Source: Alphaproteobacteria bacterium (lineage in GTDB: Bacteria > Pseudomonadota > Alphaproteobacteria > UBA8366 > Aestuariispiraceae). From it: DNA of 64,000 nucleotides. Location: positions 210,001 to 274,000 of the forward strand of contig JASJDC010000002.1 in the NCBI GenBank assembly GCA_030065235.1. The letters run 5' to 3'. The translations under genes and the position numbers were made by a program. The notes below the pieces were generated by a model that worked only from the letters and a program-made list of their open reading frames with translations, had not been told where the DNA came from and ran no database searches. Below are positions 28,240-37,868 of the stretch, in pieces; position 1 is the stretch's first letter, and every line of letters starts with the position of its first letter.

Positions 28240-28970
28240 TGATCACGATCAGACAACAGCTTTACTCGGCCTGCGCCGCTTTGGCGCTTGGATTCGCGTC
28301 GATCACCGCAACCGCGCCGCCGGCCTATGGGATCTCGGTTTTCGACTCGGCGAATTTCAGCCAGAACCTGCTGACCGCGGTCCGCGCGCTGCAGCAGATC
28401 AATAACCAAGTCCAGCAGCTCGCCAATGAGGCGCAGATGCTGGCCAATCAGGCGCAAAATCTGACGGGTTTACCGAGCTCTGTCGCCGGCGATCTGCAGG
28501 CCTCTCTCTCCCAAATTGACGCTCTTGTCCGGAGCGCGGAAGGTCTGGTCTATGACGTGGACGCGATCGATCGGGAGTACCAACGGCTCTTCCCGGAAGC
28601 CTATGACGCGGCGGTCTCCACCTCTCGGATCGTGCAGGACGCGCGAGAGGCCTGGCGCATTGCGCGGCGCGGGTTCCAGCACAGCCTCGAAGTGCAAGCG
28701 GAGACAATCGGCCAAATCCGCGCCGACGCGGTCACGCTGGACCGGCTGATCGCCGAAAGCCAAGCGGCGGTCGGCAATCTTCAGGTCGCCCAGGCGGGCA
28801 ACCAACTCACCGCGCTGGCGACCAAGCAATCCATGCAGCTTCAGACCCTGCTTGCGGCCTCGGCGCGCGCCGACGCCCTCGAGCGGGCCCGACAGGTCGC
28901 CGCCCATGAGCAGGCTCGCGCGCGTTTTGAACGCTTCATGGGCGACAGCGCCGCCTACACAACGCGCTGA
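28239..28970 (+). CDS. trbJ: TrbJ, VirB5-like protein
   Basis: 243 residues from the ATG at 28239. A signal peptide ends near PPAYG. A long helical part, rich in Gln and Asn (QQINNQVQQLANEAQML), then follows as in TrbJ/VirB5, a periplasmic minor pilus component also linked to entry exclusion in RP4. The frame opens upstream at 28206, but this start is adjacent to the previous stop and gives the proper signal sequence. Confidence 0.92.
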   Translation: MITIRQQLYSACAALALGFASITATAPPAYGISVFDSANFSQNLLTAVRALQQINNQVQQLANEAQMLANQAQNLTGLPSSVAGDLQASLSQIDALVRSAEGLVYDVDAIDREYQRLFPEAYDAAVSTSRIVQDAREAWRIARRGFQHSLEVQAETIGQIRADAVTLDRLIAESQAAVGNLQVAQAGNQLTALATKQSMQLQTLLAASARADALERARQVAAHEQARARFERFMGDSAAYTTR

Positions 28971-28990
28971 GCAAAGAGAAGGCGGGCCCA

Positions 28991-30334
28991 ATGGACGACC
29001 TCAACGTTATCGATCAGTTCACCGAGACGTTCGTCACCTATATTGATTCAGGTTTCGGCCTGCTCGGTCCCGATGTTGCGTTCCTAACCACCATCCTCAT
29101 CGGCGTCGATATCACACTGGCGGGGCTCTTCTGGGCGCTCGCTGACGACAAAGCGGTCGTGCCGGCGCTGATCAAGAAGGTCCTCTATGTCGGCGCCTTC
29201 GCCTTCATTTTGAACAATTTCGCCGCGCTGTCGGTTACCATCTTCGGCAGCTTCGCGGGCCTCGGCCTGCGCGCGACGGGCTCGCTCATCACCACAGCCG
29301 ATCTCATGCGACCCGGTTTTGTGGCTGAAACCGGCTTTGTCGCCGCGCAACCGCTCTTGGCGGAGGCGAGCGATCTGCTCGGCCCAATCGCCTTCTTCGA
29401 AAACTTCGTTCAGATCGCCGTTCTGATGGTCGCCTGGCTCGTCGTGTTGCTCGCGTTCTTCATTCTCGCAATCCAGCTCTTCATCACCGTCCTCGAGTTC
29501 AAGCTGACCACGCTTGCCGGCTTCGTGCTGGCGCCCTTCGCGCTTTGGGGCAAGACGGCCTTCCTCGCCGAGCGCGTGCTCGGCAACGTCATCGCCGCGG
29601 GCGTCAAGCTGATGGTGCTGGCCGTTATCGTCGGCATCGGCTCCACGCTTTTTGGATCGTTCGCCGCCTCTTTCGCCGGCGGTGACATCACCATCGAACA
29701 GGCGCTTTCGACCCTACTCGGCGCACTCGCGATGTTCATGCTCGGCATCTTCGGTCCTGGCGTCGCGGCCGGCCTTGTTTCCGGCGCGCCGCAGCTCGGC
29801 GCGGGCGCGGCGGTAGGATCGGCCGCGGGCCTCGCGATTGGAGGCGGCGCTGGCGCCGGCGTCGCCCTGGGCGGTGCGCGCGCCCTCGGCGCCGGCGCCG
29901 GCGGCGCAACCAGAGCCGCGGCGTCGGTGGCCGGCGGCGCGCAAAGCGCTTACGGGCTCGCGCGCGCAACGTCCGGCGCATCGGGCGCGACCGGTGTCGC
30001 GGCCGGGATGGCGGGGGTCGCCCGCGCCGGCGCCGGCGCTTTGGGGCAGGGCGCGCGCACCGTCGCCGAACGCGCGACAACGGGCGTGCGCACAGCCTTC
30101 GCCGATGGCCAGCGCAGCGCTTTCAGCGCCACCGGTGGCTCGTCGCCCCCTGGCGGCGGCGAATCTGCAGGCGTTCTATCGACGGCTGACGCGCGCGGCG
30201 CGCCGGACTGGGCGCAGCGTCTGCGCAAAGAACAGCGCCTGCGCGAAGGCGCCACGGTCGCCGCGCACACGATCCGCGACGGCGACCGGCCCGCCGCCGG
30301 CGAAAACCCACGCATCAGGGATGACGACGAATGA
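28991..30334 (+). CDS. trbL: TrbL, VirB6-type polytopic membrane protein
   Basis: 447 residues. Residues 1-260 contain about six hydrophobic segments (for example FAFILNNFAALSVTIFGSF and AMFMLGIFGPGVAAGLV). The C-terminal 180 residues are Ala/Gly-rich and then polar, and extend into the cytoplasm. It is the inner-membrane channel component. There is no trbK between trbJ and trbL. The stop overlaps trbF by 4 nt. Confidence 0.93.
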   Translation: MDDLNVIDQFTETFVTYIDSGFGLLGPDVAFLTTILIGVDITLAGLFWALADDKAVVPALIKKVLYVGAFAFILNNFAALSVTIFGSFAGLGLRATGSLITTADLMRPGFVAETGFVAAQPLLAEASDLLGPIAFFENFVQIAVLMVAWLVVLLAFFILAIQLFITVLEFKLTTLAGFVLAPFALWGKTAFLAERVLGNVIAAGVKLMVLAVIVGIGSTLFGSFAASFAGGDITIEQALSTLLGALAMFMLGIFGPGVAAGLVSGAPQLGAGAAVGSAAGLAIGGGAGAGVALGGARALGAGAGGATRAAASVAGGAQSAYGLARATSGASGATGVAAGMAGVARAGAGALGQGARTVAERATTGVRTAFADGQRSAFSATGGSSPPGGGESAGVLSTADARGAPDWAQRLRKEQRLREGATVAAHTIRDGDRPAAGENPRIRDDDE

Positions 30335-31029
30335 TCTTCAAGCGATCGACCACGACCTATGGCCAAACTCCGGCGCCGGAGACGCCCTATCAACGGGCGG
30401 CGCAGATTTGGGACGACCGGATCGGCGCCGCACGGGTTCAGGCGCGGAACTGGCGCTTCATGGCCTTCGGCTGCCTGGTCCTCGCGCTCGGGCTTTCCGG
30501 GGGCGTCATATGGCAGACCGGACGCAGCACCATCACTCCCTATGTGGTCGAAGTAGACACGCTTGGGGCGGTGCGTGCGATCGGCCCCGCGATCGCCGCC
30601 TATGAGCCGACCGACGCGCAGATCGCTCACCATCTCGCGCGCTTCGTCGAAAACGTCCGTTCGCTGTCGATCGACCCGATCATCGTACGCCAGAATTGGC
30701 TTCGCGCTTACGATTACGCGACCGCGCGGGCTGCGAACACGCTGAACGATTACGCCCGCGAGAAGGACCCTTTTTCACAGGTGGGATCGAAGACCGTCAC
30801 CGTGGAGGTCACCAGCATCGTGCGCGCGTCCGACGACAGCTTCGAGGTGCGCTGGCTGGAAATCACCTACGTGAACGGGTCGCGCGCTTCGAGCGCTCGT
30901 TACACCGGGGTCCTCTCGATCGTCTTGCAGCGCCCCCGCACCGAAGAGGCGCTGCGCCAAAACCCCCTGGGCGTCTATGTCCACGCGCTTAATTGGAGCC
31001 GCGACCTTATCGCAGGAGATGAAGAATGA
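30331..31029 (+). CDS. trbF: TrbF, VirB8-like protein
   Basis: 232 residues: a cytoplasmic N-terminus with NPYQRAAQ-type sequence (TPYQRAAQIWDDRIG), one membrane segment (about 48-66) and a periplasmic NTF2-like domain with QNWLRAYDYATARAANTLNDYA. VirB8 homologues bridge inner and outer parts of the channel. Overlaps of 4 nt on both sides. Confidence 0.94.
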   Translation: MIFKRSTTTYGQTPAPETPYQRAAQIWDDRIGAARVQARNWRFMAFGCLVLALGLSGGVIWQTGRSTITPYVVEVDTLGAVRAIGPAIAAYEPTDAQIAHHLARFVENVRSLSIDPIIVRQNWLRAYDYATARAANTLNDYAREKDPFSQVGSKTVTVEVTSIVRASDDSFEVRWLEITYVNGSRASSARYTGVLSIVLQRPRTEEALRQNPLGVYVHALNWSRDLIAGDEE

Positions 31030-32069
31030 AGAAGCTTGTCTTACTTATGGTTCCCGCCTTTCTTGCGGCCTGCGCCCATCGCGAGCCCCCGCCCGAGATC
31101 AGCTATGATACGGACGATTTTGCGCCCGCATCGCTCGGGGCCGAGCCGGTGCGGCCGGTCGAGATCGTCACGCTGGCGGAGCCCTTGCCGCTGCCCGGTC
31201 AATTGAAGCCGCCGCCAGCCGCCGCGCCGCCAAGAGAAAGCGACAATCGGCCACCGAAAGAACGGGTCGCCAACGCAAATGGCGCGGCGGCGGTAGAGCC
31301 GACCGCTGATGGCTATATCAACGCCATCCAAGTCTATCCGTTCACGGAAGGGGCGCTCTATCAGATCTACACGGCGCCGAGTCAGGTCAGCGATATCGCG
31401 CTGCAGCCCGGCGAGCAGATCATTGCGGTCTCCGCCGGCGACACCGTTCGCTGGGTCATCGGAGACACTGTGAGCGGGACCGGTGAGACGGCCCGCGCCC
31501 ATATATTAGTCAAACCCATCGCCGAGGATCTCAGAACCAACCTCGTCATCATTACGGACCGACGCGCCTATCATCTGGAACTGACCAGCACCGCCGAGAC
31601 CTACATGGCATCGGTGTCCTGGCGCTATCCGCAAGACGCCTTGCTCGTGCTCGAGCGACGGAACGCCGTCGCAGAGGAGAAGGCTGAGCGGATCATTGAT
31701 CGCGGTCTCGCGCTCGAGCGGCTTCGGTTCCGCTACGAGATCACCGGCGACGCGCCGCCATGGCGTCCGGTGCGTGTCTTCGACGACACACGGAAAGTCT
31801 ATATCCAGTTTCCGCGTCGTCTTGATCAGGGCGAAGCGCCGCCGCTCTTTGTCGTCGGCGCGGATGGCGAGAACCAGCTCGTCAACTACCGGGTTCGGGG
31901 CGACTACTACATTGTCGATCGACTGTTCGCCGCCGCCGAACTTCGGCTCGGGCAAGCGCCTCAGCAAGTGGTTCGCATCACCCGCACCGACGGTCACAAC
32001 CGGCGCCGCCATGGCGACGCCGTCGATGTCTCCAGCAAACGCGCCCAGGGTTGGGAGACCGGTCGATGA
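31026..32069 (+). CDS. trbG: TrbG, VirB9-like outer-channel protein
   Basis: 347 residues. It is probably a lipoprotein: the N-terminus KKLVLLMVPAFLAACAH carries a lipobox with Cys 16. A Pro-rich linker (about 45-80) and the beta-rich VirB9/CagX domain follow (VYPFTEGALYQIYTAPSQVS, then FDDTRKVYIQFPR). It forms the periplasmic and outer-membrane core with TrbI. No trbH is present. Confidence 0.94.
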   Translation: MKKLVLLMVPAFLAACAHREPPPEISYDTDDFAPASLGAEPVRPVEIVTLAEPLPLPGQLKPPPAAAPPRESDNRPPKERVANANGAAAVEPTADGYINAIQVYPFTEGALYQIYTAPSQVSDIALQPGEQIIAVSAGDTVRWVIGDTVSGTGETARAHILVKPIAEDLRTNLVIITDRRAYHLELTSTAETYMASVSWRYPQDALLVLERRNAVAEEKAERIIDRGLALERLRFRYEITGDAPPWRPVRVFDDTRKVYIQFPRRLDQGEAPPLFVVGADGENQLVNYRVRGDYYIVDRLFAAAELRLGQAPQQVVRITRTDGHNRRRHGDAVDVSSKRAQGWETGR

Positions 32070-33376
32070 CGGAATCGGTCCAGCCCGCCGTCGCCGATCC
32101 CGCAGGCGCGCGGAAGATCGATCCGGAAGAGATCGCGCTGCGCGCTCAGCCGCGCCCGGTGACTCGCATCAACCGGCGCGTCCTGATCCTGCTCTCTGGG
32201 ACGGGGCTGCTTTTGATCTTGGGCGCGACGATTGTCGCGCTGGATCCGCCCAGGCTATTCGATCGGGATGATACGGGACAGGAACTCATTCGCACCGAGA
32301 ACAATCCGACGCCTGACGGGCTTGAGGCGCTGCCGCGCCGGTATAGCGACATTCCGCAGCCGCCGGTGGCATTGGGGCCGCCGCTGCCGGGCGATGTTGG
32401 GCCGGCCGTCGTCAGCGCCGAGCGCGACCTTGGCATCGGGCCGCCGCCGAACCTTCCTTTCCGACCGAGCTCCGAGGACGATGCGGCCCGGGCCGAGCGT
32501 ATTCGCCAGGCGCGGCTCGCCCAGCAGGGTCGCGAGTCGGGCGTGTTCTTCCAGCTCGCCTCGCGCACCGCCCCACTTGGCGCGGGGGCGGGCGGCCGAC
32601 AGTCAATCGCGGAGATCGCACGCGCGGCGGGCGCGGACCGGCGCAGTCCCTTCGACATCGCGCGCGGCGAAGCGCAATCGGGGCGACTGGACCCAGGCCT
32701 CCGGAACGACCAGAACCTGCAAGGGCGCAAGCTCGACTTCCTCGACCAAGGCGTCGATCCGGATATCTACAATCCGCACGCCCTGCAGGACCCGGCGTCT
32801 CCCTATCAGGTCATGGCGGGGACGGTCATCGCGGCGAGCCTGATCACCGGCCTCAATTCCGATCTGCCGGGCCGCGTCATCGCTCAGGTCACCGAGAATG
32901 TGTATGATACGGTCTCCGGCGACTATCTGCTAATCCCGCAAGGCTCCCGCGTCATTGGCGCCTATGACAGCGTCATCGCCTTCGGTCAGGAGCGGGCGCT
33001 CGTCGTCTGGCGGCGAATCATCATGCCGGACGGCGCCTCGGTCGTGATCGAGAACCTCCCGGCGACCGACGTGGCGGGCTACGCCGGTCTCGAGGACGCA
33101 GTCGACTTCCACACTTGGCGGCTGCTCAAGGGAATTACGCTCTCGACCCTGCTCAGCGTCTCCACAGAGTTGACCTTCGGCGACGACGAAGACGACCTGG
33201 TCGAGGCGATCCGGGAGTCGACCCAGGACAACGCCAACCAGGTCGGCCAGCGCATCACCGAGCGCAATCTCAACATCCAGCCGACCATCACGGTGCGCCC
33301 CGGTTGGCCGCTTCGCATCATCGTCAACAAGGACCTGATTTTAAGACCCTATCGCGACTTGGGAGAAATCCGATGA
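32066..33376 (+). CDS. trbI: TrbI, VirB10-like channel protein
   Basis: 436 residues from the ATG at 32066, which overlaps the trbG stop (ATGA). One membrane segment (about 38-58), a Pro-rich periplasmic linker and the conserved C-terminal VirB10 domain (AGTVIAASLITGLNSDLPGR, then LLIPQGSRVIGAYDS and RPGWPLRIIVNKDL) are present. It spans inner to outer membrane and gates the pore. It is the last structural trb gene. Confidence 0.95.
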   Translation: MTESVQPAVADPAGARKIDPEEIALRAQPRPVTRINRRVLILLSGTGLLLILGATIVALDPPRLFDRDDTGQELIRTENNPTPDGLEALPRRYSDIPQPPVALGPPLPGDVGPAVVSAERDLGIGPPPNLPFRPSSEDDAARAERIRQARLAQQGRESGVFFQLASRTAPLGAGAGGRQSIAEIARAAGADRRSPFDIARGEAQSGRLDPGLRNDQNLQGRKLDFLDQGVDPDIYNPHALQDPASPYQVMAGTVIAASLITGLNSDLPGRVIAQVTENVYDTVSGDYLLIPQGSRVIGAYDSVIAFGQERALVVWRRIIMPDGASVVIENLPATDVAGYAGLEDAVDFHTWRLLKGITLSTLLSVSTELTFGDDEDDLVEAIRESTQDNANQVGQRITERNLNIQPTITVRPGWPLRIIVNKDLILRPYRDLGEIR

Positions 33377-33630
33377 CCCTGAAACTCGACAGGCTGCCCG
33401 ATCGCGAAAGCGTCAAGATCACTTTCACAGCCGACGCCGACCTCAAGGCGGCGCTCGCCGACTATGCCGAAATCTACCGCCGGACTTACGGCCAAAAGGA
33501 GGGCGTCGCCGAGTTGATCCCTTTCATGCTCGACGCCTTCATGAACGCCGATCCTGGGTTCCGACGGGCCCGCAAAGAACTCGGCGGCGCGCGCCCATCA
33601 TCACCCGCACCCAAACCACAGGAGGACTGA
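33373..33630 (+). CDS. DUF2274 family protein
   Basis: 85 residues. The pattern LDRLPDRESVKITFTADADL then LADYAEIYRRTYG and ELIPFMLDAFMNADPGFRRARK matches DUF2274, a small family found immediately after trbI. The N-terminal half resembles a ribbon-helix-helix fold, so DNA binding is possible. It overlaps trbI by 4 nt. Confidence 0.88.
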   Translation: MTLKLDRLPDRESVKITFTADADLKAALADYAEIYRRTYGQKEGVAELIPFMLDAFMNADPGFRRARKELGGARPSSPAPKPQED

Positions 33631-33963
33631 ATGGCCACCATCGGCAGTTTCACCGCCGTTCCCGACGGCTACACCGGTACGATCCGCACCCTGACCGTCA
33701 ATGTGAAAGCGAAGATCGTCGCCAACGACGCCAAGAAAAGCGAAGGCGCCCCGGACTTCCGGATCTATGCGGGCCGGGCGGAGCTCGGCGCCGCCTGGAA
33801 AGCGCAAACCAATGGTGACGAGCCAAGGGACTATCTCAGCGTCCAACTCGACGACCCGAGCTTCCCCGAACCAATCCGCGCGGCGCTGTTCGAGGATGAT
33901 GGCGGGGCGCTTCTGGTGTGGAACCGACGGGATGTCCTGAGACGGTATTCGCCTGACAGTTAG
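33631..33963 (+). CDS. DUF736 family protein (second copy)
   Basis: 110 residues, AGGAGG-type site, starting directly at the end of DUF2274. It shows the DUF736 landmarks PDFRIYAGRAELGAAWKA, DYLSVQLDDPSFPEPIRAAL and LLVWNR. It is clearly paralogous to 12457-12786 but diverged, and it carries a KIVANDAKKSEGA insertion before the PDFR motif. Function unknown. Confidence 0.9.
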   Translation: MATIGSFTAVPDGYTGTIRTLTVNVKAKIVANDAKKSEGAPDFRIYAGRAELGAAWKAQTNGDEPRDYLSVQLDDPSFPEPIRAALFEDDGGALLVWNRRDVLRRYSPDS

Positions 33964-34676
33964 GCCGCATTCGACCCGCGCTGAGATTGCGGGTCGGGTG
34001 TGGCCATGCCGCTCCTGATTGGGGTTAGGAATTGTTTTCCACGACACATCCAACCTTCAACAGGAGCAAGACATGACCACGAAGGATAAGGTAGCCCGTC
34101 GGAAACTGAGTTTGTTGGCGCTTGCGACCGATCTCGGCAATGTTTCGAAGGCCTGCAGGCTGGTGGGTTACAGTCGTCAGCAGTTCTACGAGATCCGACG
34201 GAACTCTCAGACCGCAGCCTGTCCTCGAGCCTGACTCGAGGGGCGCGCAAGGGCTGGTCGACCGGTCGCGCGACGAAGGGTTAGCGCCGAGGTGAATAAG
34301 CGGCCAGAAATGAAGCCATGCAGGCGACACTTTCACTAATCCCAGCACGCTTGTCCTACTTGGCAACAACGCCCCGCTTTTTGGAACTACTGGTTTTGGT
34401 AGAACATAGGGTGATTTTGCTTTCGTCTCCTAAAACTCGGACAGGACGTTGCGACCGAGTGCCGCAGGCCTTTCACCGGCTCCGGACAATGAGCTTTCGC
34501 CTCTTGCCGGCAGTGAGATGGGCGCAAATTGCGAAGACTCACACTAGACATGGTTTGCGTTTTATAGCTATCGTTTTGATCAGAGTTGTTTTAGACAACG
34601 CTATCTTTCTGGTGTGGATGTATTCGTACAGGCCACAATAACATCTTTTAACTGCTGGGCGCATATGGGGGTTAGA
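33964..34676. other. Junction region right of the conjugative element
   Basis: 713 bases. It holds an IS481-type transposase fragment (34074-34204). From about 34250 it holds only AT-richer non-coding sequence, including the porin upstream region with an inverted repeat GTTGT/ACAAC at 34585-34599. No copy of the tRNA-fMet 3' end, which would mark an attR, is seen. Confidence 0.5.
34074..34234 (+). mobile_element. Fragment of an IS481-type transposase gene
   Basis: The first 43 codons (TTKDKVARRKLSLLALATDL, then YSRQQFYEIRRN) match the N-terminal HTH of IS481-like transposases. After that the sequence no longer fits the family and the frame stops at 34234. No catalytic domain follows, so the insertion sequence is dead and truncated. 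It marks old rearrangement at the right edge of the conjugative block. Confidence 0.75.
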
Positions 34677-36068
34677 ATGACACTCCGTTTTTGTAGATCG
34701 GTCCTTATCGCAGTCCCAACGCTCGCGCTGGCCGCCGGTGCAAGCGCACAGACGGTGGCGGTCGACGCGGCCCTGCTGGAGCGCATGAACCAGCTCATTG
34801 AAGAACAGCAACGACGCCTGGATCAGCAATCCACTACCATCGAACGTTTGTTAGAGCGCGTTGATCAGATGGACCAGAGACTGGCCGAAACGACGGACGC
34901 CGCCGACGAGGCCCAGGAGCGGGCGGCCGTGGCCGTCGGCGTCGCCGATGAGGCGCAGGAAACCGCGGCGGAAGCGGTCGAAACGGCTCAACAAGCCGCC
35001 GAGCCGGCCAGCGACGGTGAAACCGTCATCGCTTCCGGCAATGAAAAGCTGAAATTGTCGGTGTCGGGGCAGATCAACCGCGCCGCCAACATGGTCGATG
35101 ACGGCGACGAGACGGATTCGTACTTTGTCGACAACGACGTCTCGAACACACGAATTCGGTTCGTCGGAACCGGCGACCTCGGCGATGGCACGACCTTGGG
35201 ATCGGTGTTGGAAGTCGCATTCAGCCCCAACAATTCCTATGATGTCAGTCAGGATGACGAGTCGCCGAGCGATTTCATTGATGCGCGCAAGGCGGATATC
35301 TTTGTTCGCAATGACAGCTACGGGCAGGTGTCCTTCGGGAAAGGGTCGGCGGCCGCCGACGATACGGCGGAATACGACTTGTCCCTCGTCGCCGGGCCGA
35401 TCATGTATTCCGGCGTCGCGGACGTTGTCGGCGGCATCCAGTTCACGCGGGACGGCGAATTGACCGGGACCGCTGTCGGGGATGTGTTCTTCAATTTCGA
35501 CGGAGACCGACAAAACCGAGTTCGCTACGATTCGCCCGTCTTCCTAGAAGGGCTGCAAGCTTCGGTATCCGGCGGCGACAATGGCCGTTATGAAGGGGCT
35601 CTGACCTGGGGCGGCGATTACGGTGACTGGACGGCGGTGGATATCGGGTCGGTGACGACGTTGGGCGCCATCTCGTTGCAGGAACCGAACAAGGACGACG
35701 TGGACTATCGGGTCGCCGGCTCCTTCTCCGCGCTGCATAACCCGACGGGCCTGAGCGTCACCGTGTCGAGCGGTTTTGAGGAGCGCGATGGTCTGGACAA
35801 CCCGCTGAACCTGTATGGCAAGCTAGGCTGGGATACATCCATTTTCGACTTCGGCCCGACCGGATTCGGCGTCGACTACACCTACGGCGAAGACATCGCC
35901 CGCGAAGGAGACGAAAGCGTTTCCGTCGGTCTGGCGGCGGTTCAATTGATCGAGCAATTCGGCTGGGAGGTTTACGGGCAATTCCGCTATTTCGATCTTG
36001 ATCGGGAAGGGATCGAAGATCCCGACGAAATTTACGCCGGCACTATCGGTTCACGGTTGAAATTCTGA
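34677..36068 (+). CDS. Outer-membrane porin with N-terminal coiled coil
   Basis: 463 residues from the ATG at 34677, the start that gives a proper signal peptide ending GASAQT. Residues about 30-120 form a coiled coil (LLERMNQLIEEQQRRLDQQ, then repeated DEAQE blocks), as in porins that tether to peptidoglycan. The rest alternates short strands and ends in SRLKF with a terminal Phe, the outer-membrane insertion signal. Position ahead of the arginine genes suggests it admits arginine or a related solute (inference). The stop overlaps the following lipoprotein gene (TGATG). Confidence 0.85.
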   Translation: MTLRFCRSVLIAVPTLALAAGASAQTVAVDAALLERMNQLIEEQQRRLDQQSTTIERLLERVDQMDQRLAETTDAADEAQERAAVAVGVADEAQETAAEAVETAQQAAEPASDGETVIASGNEKLKLSVSGQINRAANMVDDGDETDSYFVDNDVSNTRIRFVGTGDLGDGTTLGSVLEVAFSPNNSYDVSQDDESPSDFIDARKADIFVRNDSYGQVSFGKGSAAADDTAEYDLSLVAGPIMYSGVADVVGGIQFTRDGELTGTAVGDVFFNFDGDRQNRVRYDSPVFLEGLQASVSGGDNGRYEGALTWGGDYGDWTAVDIGSVTTLGAISLQEPNKDDVDYRVAGSFSALHNPTGLSVTVSSGFEERDGLDNPLNLYGKLGWDTSIFDFGPTGFGVDYTYGEDIAREGDESVSVGLAAVQLIEQFGWEVYGQFRYFDLDREGIEDPDEIYAGTIGSRLKF

Positions 36069-36247
36069 TGCGGGCGATAGCGTTGATCTTCTGTTGCTTG
36101 GCAGTCGCCGCCTGCGGCGCGCAGATCAAGGCCGGCGATAAGTCCTACGCCAATCGTGAGATTCGGCCAGGCCCGGGCGTTTTCTCCGGCGACGACGGCG
36201 AATTCGTCATCTTCCGGGTAGAGGATGACGCGCCGAAAAAGGAGTAG
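36068..36247 (+). CDS. Small lipoprotein after the porin
   Basis: 59 residues. MRAIALIFCCLAVAACGAQ is a lipoprotein signal with the invertase site VAAC. The mature part is about 43 residues, polar, with FVIFRVEDDAPKKE at the end. It starts within the porin stop codon, so it is translationally coupled and may assist porin assembly or anchoring. No family recognised. Confidence 0.75.
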   Translation: MRAIALIFCCLAVAACGAQIKAGDKSYANREIRPGPGVFSGDDGEFVIFRVEDDAPKKE

Positions 36248-36430
36248 GGGAAGACGTCGTCGCGGCGTTCGAACCGCGACTGGAAAACTGTAACAAAACC
36301 GCCATGGTTCTCGTTAATAATACGCGGAACGGATGGCGAAAAAAGCAGGGTCGGTTCCGAGCGTAGCGGGCGGCGTTTTGGCGTCGCCGTCGCCGCAAAA
36401 GGCTGAAACCCTGCCACATTGGGGGAAGGC

Positions 36431-37837
36431 ATGGGGTTCAAGTTTCCGACCGCATATACGATTCTGTTCGGCCTGATCATCGTCGTCGCGGCGGCCACCT
36501 GGGTCGTGCCCGCAGGCGAATATGATCGCGCCTTCAACGAGGAATTGGGCCGAGAGGTGCCGGTCCCGGGCACCTACAAACAGGTAGAGCCGAATCCGCA
36601 AGGCTTCACCGATGTCGTGCTGGCGCCGATCGCCGGCTTCTTCGATCCGGATACATATGAGGCGAACGCGGTCGATGTCGCGCTGTTCGTGCTCGTGATC
36701 GGCGGCTTCCTGGGGGTCGTCACCAAGACCGGCGCGATAGACGCGGGCATTGGCAGGGCGATGAAACGGCTTGAAGGGCGTGAGCAATGGATGATCCCGA
36801 TCCTCATGGCGCTGTTCGCGGCGGGCGGCACGATTTATGGCATGGCCGAGGAGTCGCTGGCCTTCTACGGCCTTGTCATCCCGGTCATGATCGCCGCGCG
36901 CTATGACGCGGTGACCGGCGTCGCCATCATTATGCTCGGCGCCGGAATCGGCACGCTCGGATCGACGATCAATCCCTTCGCCACTGTGATCGCATCCAAC
37001 GCCGCCAGCGTGCCTTTCACCGACGGGATTATCTTGCGCTCCGTCATTCTGCTGCTGGGCTGGCTGGCCTGCGTGGCCTATGTCATGCGCTACGCCGCGC
37101 GCGTGAAGGCCGATCCGAGCGCTTCGATCGTGGCGGATCGAAAAGAAGAAAACGAGGCGCATTTCCTGAAAAGCCACGACGAAGACGCGATTCCGGAATT
37201 CACCACGACGCGCAAAATCATCCTGACCCTCTTCGCGGCCAGTTTCGGCGTGATGATCTGGGGCGTTGCGGTCGGCGGCTGGTGGATGGCCGAAATGTCG
37301 GCCCTGTTCCTGGTCAGCTCGATTGTGGTCGGCGTCATCGCGCGGATGAGTGAATTGGAGTTCACCGATACATTCGTCGATGGCGCGCGGGAGTTGTTGG
37401 GCGTCGCGCTGGTCATCGGCATCGCCCGCGGCATCGTCGTGGTGATGGACGCCGGCAAGATGACGGATACGATTCTGTTCTGGGCCGAAGGCGCGGTCCA
37501 GGGCCTGCCGGCGATGGGCTTCATCAACACCATGTTCGGGATCGAGGTCGGCTTGTCGTTCCTGGTGCCGTCCTCGTCGGGATTGGCTGTCTTGACCATG
37601 CCGATCATGGCGCCCTTGGCCGACTTCGCCGATGTCTCGCGCGCGCTCGTGGTCACGGCCTATCAGTCGGCCAGCGGCCTGGTGAACCTGGTCAATCCGA
37701 CCTTCGCGGTGGTGATGGGCGGCTTGGCTTTGGGCCGCGTGCCGTATGACCGCTGGCTCAAATTCATGTGGCCGTTGCTGGTCATCCTGACGCTGATGAT
37801 CATGGTCCTGATCAGCGTCGGCACGCTCTTGGGCTGA
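36431..37837 (+). CDS. YfcC/DcuC-type membrane transporter
   Basis: 468 residues, ATG with GGGGAAGG upstream. About 12 hydrophobic segments are present, starting FPTAYTILFGLIIVVAAATW and followed by a short VPAGEYDR motif, both typical of the YfcC family (DcuC superfamily). Conserved Gly/Ser/Asn hairpins include GIGTLGSTINPFATVIAS and LSFLVPSSSGLAVL. In ADI operons YfcC-type proteins are often found as candidate arginine/ornithine or amino-acid exchangers; substrate here is inferred from context. Confidence 0.82.
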   Translation: MGFKFPTAYTILFGLIIVVAAATWVVPAGEYDRAFNEELGREVPVPGTYKQVEPNPQGFTDVVLAPIAGFFDPDTYEANAVDVALFVLVIGGFLGVVTKTGAIDAGIGRAMKRLEGREQWMIPILMALFAAGGTIYGMAEESLAFYGLVIPVMIAARYDAVTGVAIIMLGAGIGTLGSTINPFATVIASNAASVPFTDGIILRSVILLLGWLACVAYVMRYAARVKADPSASIVADRKEENEAHFLKSHDEDAIPEFTTTRKIILTLFAASFGVMIWGVAVGGWWMAEMSALFLVSSIVVGVIARMSELEFTDTFVDGARELLGVALVIGIARGIVVVMDAGKMTDTILFWAEGAVQGLPAMGFINTMFGIEVGLSFLVPSSSGLAVLTMPIMAPLADFADVSRALVVTAYQSASGLVNLVNPTFAVVMGGLALGRVPYDRWLKFMWPLLVILTLMIMVLISVGTLLG

Positions 37838-37868
37838 CACTGCCAGCACGGATCCCGGAGTTCGCAGG

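Noticed and set aside
34560-34620. FNR/Anr box before the porin-arc operon
   Set aside because: TTGATCAGAGTTG only matches half of TTGATnnnnATCAA; not enough to claim oxygen control.
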